Source of the DNA: Flavobacteriales bacterium
GTDB lineage: Bacteria > Bacteroidota > Bacteroidia > Flavobacteriales_D > Crocinitomicaceae
NCBI GenBank assembly: GCA_947462255.1
Contig: CANHOA010000002.1
Location: forward strand, 1 to 64,000
DNA length: 64,000 nt
Direction of reading: 5' to 3'
The notes below the pieces were generated by a model. That model was not told the DNA's origin. It made no database searches and was given only the letters and a program-made list of their open reading frames with translations. Made by a program: the position numbers and the translations under genes. Every line of letters begins with the position of its first letter. Within the stretch, counting starts at the first letter, position 1. Below are positions 50,516 through 59,577 of this stretch, piece after piece.

Positions 50516-50940
50516 CACGGTATTCATCAAAAGTAGGTTGGCTATATAAAGCTAGCTTAATACTTATTGCTTCATTAGATCTACTAATTTCGTTAAAAAC
50601 ATTTTATCAAGAAGGCATATTTGCTACTCTCGTTCTTTCAAGTATTTTGACCTTGACATTAGCCTATTTGATATCCTTGTACTACACAACAAGTTACCAT
50701 CTTCACCAAGATTATTTGCGATGTTCAAGTGGGTGGATAGTAAAAAAAATAACCTACCAAGCTATTAAAAAAATTGAAAAAAATAAAGGATTGTATATTG
50801 GTTGGAAATTAAGTTTAGCACTTGATGGGCTTATCATATATTACCATGACGGGAATGAATTGTTTATTTCACCAGAGAATCTCGATCAATTTATTGACGA
50901 TCTTGAACAAAGGATTTCAACATCGAATGATCATTCATAA
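50509..50940 (+). CDS. PH-like membrane protein
   Basis: Two TM segments then [24 protein letters not shown]; overlaps glyA stop. Confidence 0.75.
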   Translation: MVTRYSSKVGWLYKASLILIASLDLLISLKTFYQEGIFATLVLSSILTLTLAYLISLYYTTSYHLHQDYLRCSSGWIVKKITYQAIKKIEKNKGLYIGWKLSLALDGLIIYYHDGNELFISPENLDQFIDDLEQRISTSNDHS

Positions 50941-52052
50941 CCAATTAAAGCAAATACGGAAAAAGTAGAAAGCCAGTGATCAATATCATAGTTTCCTTTA
51001 CCGATACTTTCCTGAGCATAATCCCACATTCCATTCATTGCGCTAACCCATTCTAATTTTGCTTCCTTGCTTAAAGCACCCGCTGGAAGGGTTTTAAGAA
51101 TTCCATTTAAACACCAAATACGATTTAAATGAAACCCATCCCAATGCGATTCATAACCATCGTGTTTATCTACTCGATCTAACTTGAGTGGAATATTAAC
51201 TTTTCCTGCAATAAATAATTCCGGCGAAAAGCTATTTAACCAACTAACATACTCTTTCGGAGCTAGGACCTTTCGCATCAAATCTGTTACCAATAAACCA
51301 GCAGACATAAAATCATAGTCGAATGGCTCCTCATTTAACGGAGCATTAGCGATATCACCATAAAAACGAATAGCTGCCTGTGAAATGACTCCCTTTAATT
51401 TTTTATTCTTTGAACTTACAGCATAATCGTAGGCAAAAGAAAGTCCCATTGCAGGACTGTCATGACTTCCAGATAGATTAACACTTTTTAGAGGAGGCCA
51501 AACATTAAGGTGTACAGAAACGATATATTCAGTAAGTGGCTTCAGATTATTCAACCAACGTTTTGCCCTAGGATCATCCCACTTAATTAATTCATCTGCC
51601 ACTTTTAATAACCAAGATTGACCGTAAGGAAATTCAAAAAAACCATCTTCGTGGGATATAAGATATGCTAATTCTTCCTTGATATTTTCTGCATTAAAAC
51701 TTAATTCTAACTTATCATTTAAGGCATTAGCCTCAGGAATGGTAGGATAAAGCTTCAGTAATTTTACCATTGCCCAATGATTGTGAACGGCTGAATGCCA
51801 ATCATAGCAACCATAGAAAGATGGCCAATAATCCTTTGGACCTTTTTGCTCACCTGGTAAACGCAAAGCCCTGTAAAAGTAATGAGGAGATGGTTTATTC
51901 GTACACTCTAAAGATAACTTAGCAAAATAAGAAGCTCCATCATTGGAAAGCATGTAGCGTCCATCTTCGAGCGAAACAACTAAAGAAGCTTCTGATTGAG
52001 CCGAAACCATAAAGATAAATGAGGAAGCAATTAGCGAATATAGTATTTTCAT
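50931..52052 (-). CDS. secreted DUF2891 family protein
   Basis: YWPSFYGCYDWHSAVHNHWAMVKLL, HDGFFEFPYGQSWLLKVADEL. Confidence 0.85.
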   Translation of the reverse strand: MKILYSLIASSFIFMVSAQSEASLVVSLEDGRYMLSNDGASYFAKLSLECTNKPSPHYFYRALRLPGEQKGPKDYWPSFYGCYDWHSAVHNHWAMVKLLKLYPTIPEANALNDKLELSFNAENIKEELAYLISHEDGFFEFPYGQSWLLKVADELIKWDDPRAKRWLNNLKPLTEYIVSVHLNVWPPLKSVNLSGSHDSPAMGLSFAYDYAVSSKNKKLKGVISQAAIRFYGDIANAPLNEEPFDYDFMSAGLLVTDLMRKVLAPKEYVSWLNSFSPELFIAGKVNIPLKLDRVDKHDGYESHWDGFHLNRIWCLNGILKTLPAGALSKEAKLEWVSAMNGMWDYAQESIGKGNYDIDHWLSTFSVFALIGYE

Positions 52053-53320
52053 TTTTTAGTGAGTTCAGGTGATTTCTTGAAACCGTTTTTGGCAATAGAA
52101 ACTGTTTCTTTTCCTATCCCAACAATAGAAACCATGTTCAAGGGAAATTCTAATAGAACATGTGTGAAACTAAGGAAGAATAAAAAACTTAAACCCATCG
52201 CATAGTTATATGCGTATAAAACACAAGCAAAAAGCCATAGAATTATAATAATAATCAATCGTACTTTTGGAACCTTATGCCAACGAATCACCTCCGTTTT
52301 ACTAAACCAATTTAAGTAATGATACAAATATGCAAAAGCGATGAAACGCATGAGCATAGTGCCAAATGTGGAGAAAAACACGCTAGACCAATAATATTCT
52401 TTGGTATTAATCGGAATGGCCATCTTCATAGGAATTGGTTTCATATAGTATTCATTATCTGGATTTGGCACAATAAAATTCTCGTTTAACTTATTCTTCA
52501 AAGAGTCCGTTATTCTAAGCTTTTCAGCAGCGGGGAATTGATTATTGGCGGATTTCTTATTTACAATAGAATCCAAGTATTGCTTATTGGTAAGATATGG
52601 GTCGTTTATCAATTTAAAATGATCCATAATACTAACATTGGTATAAAAGAACCCCTCCCCACCTGCATAATAGGAATCTTTTCCATACTTGGTAATTTGA
52701 TTTTTTCCAGCATTAACTGGAAGAAAAAACACCAATATAATTGGAATGACAACAACCGCCAAAACAGAAATCAAGCCACTTTTACTCCTAGATTTTAAGG
52801 CCCCATATAGCATAAACAATCCGGTAAATACATATACATGAATAAGAGTTGGCACCAATGAAGTTAATGCGAAAACAAACGTACTACTCTGATTTGCTTC
52901 TTTATTATCATCAGAAAACCAACCAGAAATAAAGATAAAAAGGAATAATATACTGAATATCTTTACGGGTAGGTTTTTAACAAATGCAAATAAAAGAGAA
53001 CTAAAAAGTGCTAATACAAGCAATTTATCGAATAAGCCTAATTCAACAAACGTCTCGTAAAAATCCATATCGAAACCTGCGTCCTTAGCGAATGCGGCAT
53101 AAGATAGTGCAATACCGATGAGTAAAAGAGGAATGAAATCATACTTTCCCTTGGTGAAATATTGACGATCATGCAACCAGCTGATTTCGGTAAGGTAATG
53201 TAATGGACCAAGAAAGGCATAGGCCAATAAAAAAGTTTCAAAAGGAAAAAAATAGGCCGAAATCATAGCGACGAACATTAATCCAATGTTTTGGTAATTT
53301 ATTTTATCATCTTTTAGCAT
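52049..53320 (-). CDS. polytopic membrane protein, possibly Brp/Blh-related
   Basis: Many TM segments; LAYAFLGPLHYLTEISWLHDRQYF and FLSFTHVLLEFPLN. Confidence 0.65.
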   Translation of the reverse strand: MLKDDKINYQNIGLMFVAMISAYFFPFETFLLAYAFLGPLHYLTEISWLHDRQYFTKGKYDFIPLLLIGIALSYAAFAKDAGFDMDFYETFVELGLFDKLLVLALFSSLLFAFVKNLPVKIFSILFLFIFISGWFSDDNKEANQSSTFVFALTSLVPTLIHVYVFTGLFMLYGALKSRSKSGLISVLAVVVIPIILVFFLPVNAGKNQITKYGKDSYYAGGEGFFYTNVSIMDHFKLINDPYLTNKQYLDSIVNKKSANNQFPAAEKLRITDSLKNKLNENFIVPNPDNEYYMKPIPMKMAIPINTKEYYWSSVFFSTFGTMLMRFIAFAYLYHYLNWFSKTEVIRWHKVPKVRLIIIIILWLFACVLYAYNYAMGLSFLFFLSFTHVLLEFPLNMVSIVGIGKETVSIAKNGFKKSPELTKK

Positions 53321-53388
53321 TCGACAAATTTTGAAACAAAGTTATCAAAAAAACATTCCTTATTCATTATAGTTCACAGAATAATGAC

Positions 53389-54492
53389 TTATTCGAATCC
53401 TTTTTCTTTGCCTTTTTCTTTGATGCTTTTACTCATGGCTGAACCGAAATCATCTTTTGTACCAGATTCGATTAATTTAGCTTTCTCTTTCGAAATAAAA
53501 TCGTCCCTAAGTAATGCTAATTGTACAATTTCTGCTTGAATAGTGCTTCTTTCAATTGTTTTATCAGCAATATATTTTTTAATATCGTCATCAGATTTAC
53601 CTATTAATTCAGCTGGCAATGCCTCTTCTTCCAAGTCTAAGATACTTGTAGAGTCTGCTCTATAAGCATCCACGATATCCCATGAAGCATTGTTGTAACT
53701 GCCTTTAGATTTTACAATCGCCCTTTCAGAAGCGACACTAATATTTTGATTAAAGGCATTATTATCCTCTCTTAATTGGCTTTCCTTTTTGAGATTACCA
53801 GAAAAACCATAACTTATATAGGTGCCATTTAGTGATTGGTTCAAGCGAAAAATTTGATCATCATAAGGTGTCGCGATGGAAGTGATTTTATCATTTGAAT
53901 TAATATTAAAATATGCTCCATTTAAACATGATGCGCCATCTTTCCAAAATTCATTAATCCCCTGTTGATAATCACCGCAATAAATAGTATTGACAATTAC
54001 GTCTTTTTTAAGAATTTCAGTACATACTTCTTTATAACTAATAGGACCTTGATTGAAGGGTTCATTTCCTGCAATATAAATCAGCTTTAAGTCCTTAGGA
54101 TCATTTGACCAATTCAATTGTTGCAAAGATTTTTGAATAGCCGCGCCGCAATATTCTTCACCACCATTGGTTCTAATGCCAAAAAGTTTAGCTGAAATAA
54201 GGTCTAAATCTGTCGTGAAATTAGTTTGCATACGAACATAATGATCGACTGATGAAATGCCAGAATTTCCATAATCATACATGGCAATCTCAAGTACTGG
54301 GGTTGTTCCTTGGTATCGTAAGCCACCTGCATCATTCACGATGGCCCATATTTTTGATTTAGCTTGATCTAACAAACCATCCATGCTATTTGAAGCATCA
54401 AAAAGAATAACTAATTGAATTTTTCTATTTTGCTGAGCTTGTGCAAGAAAAGAAAAGGAAATTAATCCGATAAAAAGGGCTAGATTTTTCAT
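53389..54492 (-). CDS. secreted VWA-domain protein
   Basis: Signal peptide; LVILFDASNSMDGLLDQAKSKIW, GGEEYCGAAI. Confidence 0.9.
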   Translation of the reverse strand: MKNLALFIGLISFSFLAQAQQNRKIQLVILFDASNSMDGLLDQAKSKIWAIVNDAGGLRYQGTTPVLEIAMYDYGNSGISSVDHYVRMQTNFTTDLDLISAKLFGIRTNGGEEYCGAAIQKSLQQLNWSNDPKDLKLIYIAGNEPFNQGPISYKEVCTEILKKDVIVNTIYCGDYQQGINEFWKDGASCLNGAYFNINSNDKITSIATPYDDQIFRLNQSLNGTYISYGFSGNLKKESQLREDNNAFNQNISVASERAIVKSKGSYNNASWDIVDAYRADSTSILDLEEEALPAELIGKSDDDIKKYIADKTIERSTIQAEIVQLALLRDDFISKEKAKLIESGTKDDFGSAMSKSIKEKGKEKGFE

Positions 54493-54559
54493 AAACGAAC
54501 GATTAAAGGTTTTGCTTCCTTACAGGTAAGCCCTAAAAAAGTTCAATCGCTAAAAATAC

Positions 54560-54964
54560 TTATTGAAAATACGACAAGGCCATTTCGTAGCCTTTTAATC
54601 CAAAGCCGAAAACACAGCCCACACAAACGGGTGTTAGAAGCGAATTATGCCGAAAGGATTCTCTACTAGAAATGTCGGAAATATGAACCTCAACCACAGG
54701 AATTCCTATTGCAGCAATGCAATCACGAATAGCAATACTTGTATGCGTATAGGCGCCAGCATTGAGAATTACTCCATCGACACGCGCTTCTTGGAGAAAA
54801 TTTATTAACTCACCCTCAACATTTGATTGCAAGTAGTGTAACTCATGATCAGATGTTGATTTTAAGGAAAGAAAATAATCATCAAATGATTGATTTCCAT
54901 AGATGGATGTTTCACGCGTGCCAATTAAATTTAAATTTGGACCATTAATAATTAAAATCTTCAT
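54560..54964 (-). CDS. aroQ: type II 3-dehydroquinate dehydratase
   Basis: MKILIINGPNLNLIGTRE, NAGAYTHTSIAIRDC, EVHISDISSRESFRHNS. Confidence 0.96.
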   Translation of the reverse strand: MKILIINGPNLNLIGTRETSIYGNQSFDDYFLSLKSTSDHELHYLQSNVEGELINFLQEARVDGVILNAGAYTHTSIAIRDCIAAIGIPVVEVHISDISSRESFRHNSLLTPVCVGCVFGFGLKGYEMALSYFQ

Positions 54965-54966
54965 CC

Positions 54967-55872
54967 TTGTCAAGTTGGAATCGCTACATTAAAGAATTTG
55001 TATCATACTTAAAAATCGAAAAAGGATTAGCAGAAAATTCGATTTTCGCCTACCAAAACGATGTGGCTAAATTACATGATTTTAGTGTTCCAATAGATAA
55101 AAATGCCGAACAAATTTCCTACAACGATTTAAAATTATTCATTGCTGCACTTTATGATTTGGGATTGAGTGCGCGTACACAAGCACGAATTATTTCAGGA
55201 ATCAAGCAATTTTATGGCTATCTGCTCTTAGAAAACTACATCACCGTTGACCCAAGCGAATTATTAGACCAACCAAAAATTGGAAGAAAACTTCCTGAGG
55301 TACTCACTATTGAAGAGATTGATCGACTAATTGATGCCCTAGACATGAGTAAAAACGAATCCCATCGCAACAAGGCAATTATTGAAACCTTGTATAGTTG
55401 CGGACTACGTGTTTCAGAATTAGTGAACCTTCGCTTTTCCGATCTATTCTTTGAAGAAGGATTCATTCGTGTAATTGGTAAAGGAAATAAAGAACGATTA
55501 GTACCTGTTTCAGCAAGTGTTGAAAAAGAAATATCAATTTACAATGACCATATTCGTCGGCATCAAAACATTAAAAAAGGGGATGAAAATGTCGTTTTTC
55601 TAAATCGGAGAGGGGGAAAACTGACCCGTGTTATGATTTTTACCATCATCAAAGATTTAGCTGAACGAATTAGTCTTCAAAAGACAATATCTCCACATAC
55701 CTTTAGACATTCCTTTGCTACCCATTTATTAGAAGGAGGAGCTAATCTTAGAGCAATACAAGAAATGCTTGGCCACGAATCGATTACAACCACTGAAATT
55801 TACACCCACTTAGATCAACGCTATTTAAAAGAAGCGATACTTTCTTTTCATCCAAGAAATGCAGTAAATTAA
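54967..55872 (+). CDS. xerD: tyrosine recombinase XerD
   Basis: ETLYSCGLRVSELVNLRFSDL, HTFRHSFATHLLEGGANLRAIQEMLGHESITTTEIYTH; TTG start. Confidence 0.95.
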   Translation: MSSWNRYIKEFVSYLKIEKGLAENSIFAYQNDVAKLHDFSVPIDKNAEQISYNDLKLFIAALYDLGLSARTQARIISGIKQFYGYLLLENYITVDPSELLDQPKIGRKLPEVLTIEEIDRLIDALDMSKNESHRNKAIIETLYSCGLRVSELVNLRFSDLFFEEGFIRVIGKGNKERLVPVSASVEKEISIYNDHIRRHQNIKKGDENVVFLNRRGGKLTRVMIFTIIKDLAERISLQKTISPHTFRHSFATHLLEGGANLRAIQEMLGHESITTTEIYTHLDQRYLKEAILSFHPRNAVN

Positions 55873-57860
55873 TACGCCAAAATAGCTTCAATCGCTTTAA
55901 GAAAACGTTCTTGAGGCAAGAATTGCTTTTCGAGATCTGCCGCAAATGGAACTGGTGTATCCATAGAACCAACTCTACTGACAGGCGCATCTAAAAACTC
56001 GAAACAATTTTCCATAATCAGCGCTGAAATTTCGCCTCCAATTCCACCCATCAAGCAATCCTCGTGTAAAACGATCACCCTACCCGTTTTCTTGGCTGCC
56101 TTATAAATAGTTTCAGTATCCAAGGGTAACAAAGTTCTTAAATCAACAATTTCAGCCGACTTTCCCGGAAAAGATTCCATGGCCTCTAGCGCCCAATTAA
56201 CTCCTGCACCGTAGCTTATTATCGTTACATCCTTCCCTTCATTCACCACATTTGCCTTTCCGATTTCTAGTGTATAATAATCCGTTGGAACATTTCCTTT
56301 TACGCTTCGATAGAGCATTTTATGTTCAAAAAACAAGACAGGATTTGGATCTTCAATCGCGGCATTTAATAATCCTTTTGCATCAAAGGGATTAGATGGA
56401 TAAACAATTTTTAATCCAGGAGTATGAAAAAACCACGCTTCGTTGCTTTGAGAATGAAAAGGACCTGCAGCTGCCCCTGCTCCAGTTGGCATTCGAACCA
56501 CAACATCAGCATTTTGTCCCCACCTCCAATGAATCTTTGCTAGATTATTAATGATTTGATTGAATCCACAAGTTACGAAATCAGCAAATTGCATTTCAAC
56601 AACAGCTTTCATTCCAGCGATTGACAAACCAAGTCCAGCTCCTAAAATAGCTGATTCGCACAAGGGTGTATTTCGAATTCGTTCCTTTCCAAATTCATCT
56701 ACAAAACCCTCCGTAACTTTAAAGGCACCACCATATTCAGCAATGTCTTGCCCCATAATAATTAATGAGGGAAAACGCTCTAAGGATTGCCTTAGACCAT
56801 TTTGTATTGCATCAATAAACCTAATTTCTTCTGTCGTTTCGTTGGCATTCGTTGGTGTAAAAAGATGTGGGGCATATACATCCGTTAACTCGTTAGCGAC
56901 ATTAGGGATAATATCGCTCTGATCATTTGCATGGTCGAAAGCGACTTGAATATCATTTTTAATTTGACTTTTCAATGATTCATCATGCTCATCCGTCAAA
57001 ATTCCTTTTGATTTCAGAAATACTTCAAAATTAACAACCGGGTCACGTTTTTCCCATTCGTCTTGAAGTCCATCGGGATAATACTTTGTTCCAGATGCTT
57101 CTTCATGTCCACGCATTCTAAACGTCATTAATTCCAATAGAACCGGTTTCGGGTCTACCCTGATTTCCTCATTAATCGAACGGACAGCGCGGATAACATC
57201 CAATATATTATTTCCATCGACTTGAATAGATTTCATTCCATAGCCAATGCCTTTATCGATAAATTGCTTGCATCTAAATTGCTCACTAGAGGGAGTAGAT
57301 AAACCCCAGGCATTGTTTTCTACACAGAAAATAACAGGGAGATCCCAAACAGAAGCGACATTCAAGGCCTCATGAAAATCTCCTTCCGATGCACCACCAT
57401 CGCCAGTAAAAACCAAGGTCGATTTCTTTTCTCCTCGAATTTTATGTGCGAGTGCTATCCCATCTGCGATGCCTAATTGAGGTCCTAAATGAGAAATCAT
57501 TCCAACAATCTTGTATTCTTGAGTTCCAAAATGAAAAGATCGATCTCTTCCCTTAGTGAATCCGTCAGCCTTTCCTTGAAATTGAGCAAATAATCGTGTG
57601 AGAGGAATATCTCGTGTTGTGAAAACGCCCAAATTTCTATGCATGGGAAGAATATACTCGTCCGTATCCATCGCATAAGACGTACCAACAGAAATTCCTT
57701 CTTGCCCCCAACCAGAAAACCATTTTGAAATCTTCCCTTGACGAAGAAGAATTAGCATTTTTTCTTCAATCAATCTGGGAGTAATTAGTTTTTGATAAAT
57801 CGCTAGAAGCTCAGCGTTATCGAATCCAACGGCATCAAATTCTATGGTATATTCTTTCAA
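55869..57860 (-). CDS. 2-oxo acid dehydrogenase E1 component, alpha and beta fused
   Basis: TPP motif GDGGASEGDFHEALNVASVWDLPVIFCVENN; beta half MGQDIAEYGGAFKVTEGF..., LHEDCLMGGIGGEISA. Confidence 0.94.
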   Translation of the reverse strand: MKEYTIEFDAVGFDNAELLAIYQKLITPRLIEEKMLILLRQGKISKWFSGWGQEGISVGTSYAMDTDEYILPMHRNLGVFTTRDIPLTRLFAQFQGKADGFTKGRDRSFHFGTQEYKIVGMISHLGPQLGIADGIALAHKIRGEKKSTLVFTGDGGASEGDFHEALNVASVWDLPVIFCVENNAWGLSTPSSEQFRCKQFIDKGIGYGMKSIQVDGNNILDVIRAVRSINEEIRVDPKPVLLELMTFRMRGHEEASGTKYYPDGLQDEWEKRDPVVNFEVFLKSKGILTDEHDESLKSQIKNDIQVAFDHANDQSDIIPNVANELTDVYAPHLFTPTNANETTEEIRFIDAIQNGLRQSLERFPSLIIMGQDIAEYGGAFKVTEGFVDEFGKERIRNTPLCESAILGAGLGLSIAGMKAVVEMQFADFVTCGFNQIINNLAKIHWRWGQNADVVVRMPTGAGAAAGPFHSQSNEAWFFHTPGLKIVYPSNPFDAKGLLNAAIEDPNPVLFFEHKMLYRSVKGNVPTDYYTLEIGKANVVNEGKDVTIISYGAGVNWALEAMESFPGKSAEIVDLRTLLPLDTETIYKAAKKTGRVIVLHEDCLMGGIGGEISALIMENCFEFLDAPVSRVGSMDTPVPFAADLEKQFLPQERFLKAIEAILAY

Positions 57861-57952
57861 GTTTTATCAAGATTAATCTAGCGCAAAATTATCGAAAATA
57901 GTGCAATAAATTGATGGTATTGCCATAAATTTATTGATGAAAAAAGATGGGT

Positions 57953-57980
57953 AAAAAAAAAGCCCAATTACTTGGGCTTT
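57953..57980 (-). terminator. terminator of gdhA (minus strand)
   Basis: AAAGCCCAA-GTA-A-TTGGGCTTT hairpin followed by T-run on the minus strand. Confidence 0.85.
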
Positions 57981-58001
57981 AGAATAATAAAACGAATATG
58001 A

Positions 58002-59357
58002 TTAAACCAAGCCTTGATCAATCATTGAATCAGCCACTTTCACAAAACCAGCGATATTAGCTCCCTTCACGTAATCAACAAAACCATCTGATTCCTTACC
58101 ATACTTTACACAAGCCTCGTGAATAGAAACCATGATGCCATGTAATTTTTGATCCACTTCTTCAGCAGTCCAAGACATACGCAAAGAATTTTGAGACATT
58201 TCCAACCCTGAAGTAGCTACTCCGCCAGCATTCGATGCCTTTCCTGGTGCAAAAAGAACCCTTGCTTTTAAAAATGCAGTTACTGCCTCAGGTGTTGTTG
58301 GCATATTAGCCCCTTCAGCAACACAAATAACACCATTGGCTATTAACTGAGCAGCTTCATCCGCATTCAATTCATTTTGAGTAGCACATGGTAATGCGAT
58401 ATCTGTTTTCACAGACCAAGGTCTTTTTCCCGCAGTGAATTTAGCAGACGGATAAGTTGATGCGTATTCAGAAATACGTCCACGCTTTACATTTTTCAAC
58501 TCCATAACATACGCTAATTTTTCAGCATCAATTCCATCTGCATCGTAAATAAAACCCTCTGAATCAGAGAGAGTTACTACTTTAGCGCCTAATTGGGTTG
58601 CTTTTTCGCATGCGTATTGAGCAACGTTACCCGAACCTGAAATGGAAACTACTTTTCCATTGAAAGAATCATTTTTTGTAGTAAGCATTTCTTTGGCAAA
58701 ATATACAGTACCGTAGCCGGTCGCTTCTGGTCGAATTAAAGATCCACCCCAATTTCTTGCTTTTCCGGTTAAAACGCCAGTAAACTCATTTCTAATTCTT
58801 TTATATTGACCGAACATATAACCAATTTCACGTCCTCCAACACCTATATCACCCGCTGGAACGTCTGTGTCAGGACCAATATGGCGAGACAATTCAGTCA
58901 TAAAAGACTGACAAAATTTCATTACCTCATTATCCGATTTTCCTTTAGGATCAAAATCAGAACCTCCTTTACCTCCACCCATCGGAAGAGTAGTAAGTGA
59001 ATTTTTGAAAATTTGTTCAAATCCTAAAAACTTTAATATGGATAGGTTTACGGATGGATGAAATCTTAATCCCCCTTTGTAAGGACCAATAGCTGAATTA
59101 AATTCAACTCGATAACCTCTATTTACCTGAACTTGGCCTGCATCATCCAACCATGTTACTCTAAATATAATGGTTCGTTCCGGTTCAACTATTCGCTCCA
59201 AAATTTTAAATATCTTATATTTTGGATGATTTTCAGCAAAAGGAATTACAGCTTCTGCCACCTCTTGAACCGCTTGCAGAAACTCTGCTTCATTGCCGTT
59301 TTTGGCTTTAACAGCCTCCATAAATGCATTGATTTCATTGTGATAATTGCTAGACAT
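58002..59357 (-). CDS. gdhA: NADP-specific glutamate dehydrogenase
   Basis: PYKGGLRFHPSVNLSILKFLGFEQIFKNSLTTLPMGGGKGGSDFDPKGKSD. Confidence 0.97.
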   Translation of the reverse strand: MSSNYHNEINAFMEAVKAKNGNEAEFLQAVQEVAEAVIPFAENHPKYKIFKILERIVEPERTIIFRVTWLDDAGQVQVNRGYRVEFNSAIGPYKGGLRFHPSVNLSILKFLGFEQIFKNSLTTLPMGGGKGGSDFDPKGKSDNEVMKFCQSFMTELSRHIGPDTDVPAGDIGVGGREIGYMFGQYKRIRNEFTGVLTGKARNWGGSLIRPEATGYGTVYFAKEMLTTKNDSFNGKVVSISGSGNVAQYACEKATQLGAKVVTLSDSEGFIYDADGIDAEKLAYVMELKNVKRGRISEYASTYPSAKFTAGKRPWSVKTDIALPCATQNELNADEAAQLIANGVICVAEGANMPTTPEAVTAFLKARVLFAPGKASNAGGVATSGLEMSQNSLRMSWTAEEVDQKLHGIMVSIHEACVKYGKESDGFVDYVKGANIAGFVKVADSMIDQGLV

Positions 59358-59577
59358 AAAGGATTATTTTTTAGTTTAAGCCGTAAATGTAGATAAGATT
59401 TTTTGTTTAAAAAGTATTTTTTATTCTTTTTAAATAGTGTCACAATTACACTAAGCGTAAATTTCTAAAAATATAATGATAACAAAAAGGAAACATACTA
59501 AAAAACAACCATTCGAAATATTAATTCGTATATTTACCTTGTTACTAGTTGTTTAATTCAGAATTGTAATCTATACC

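Noticed and set aside
53389-54492. Secreted VWA protein as part of a defence or Ter-like system
   Set aside because: Signal peptide and isolated context fit a generic envelope VWA protein
54967-55872. Tyrosine recombinase as evidence of an integrated mobile element
   Set aside because: Sequence and context (next to aroQ) fit housekeeping XerD; no att-like repeats, tRNA or cargo seen
55869-57860. Fused E1 alpha-beta dehydrogenase as a novel fusion
   Set aside because: Single-polypeptide E1 alpha/beta proteins are well known in Bacteroidota
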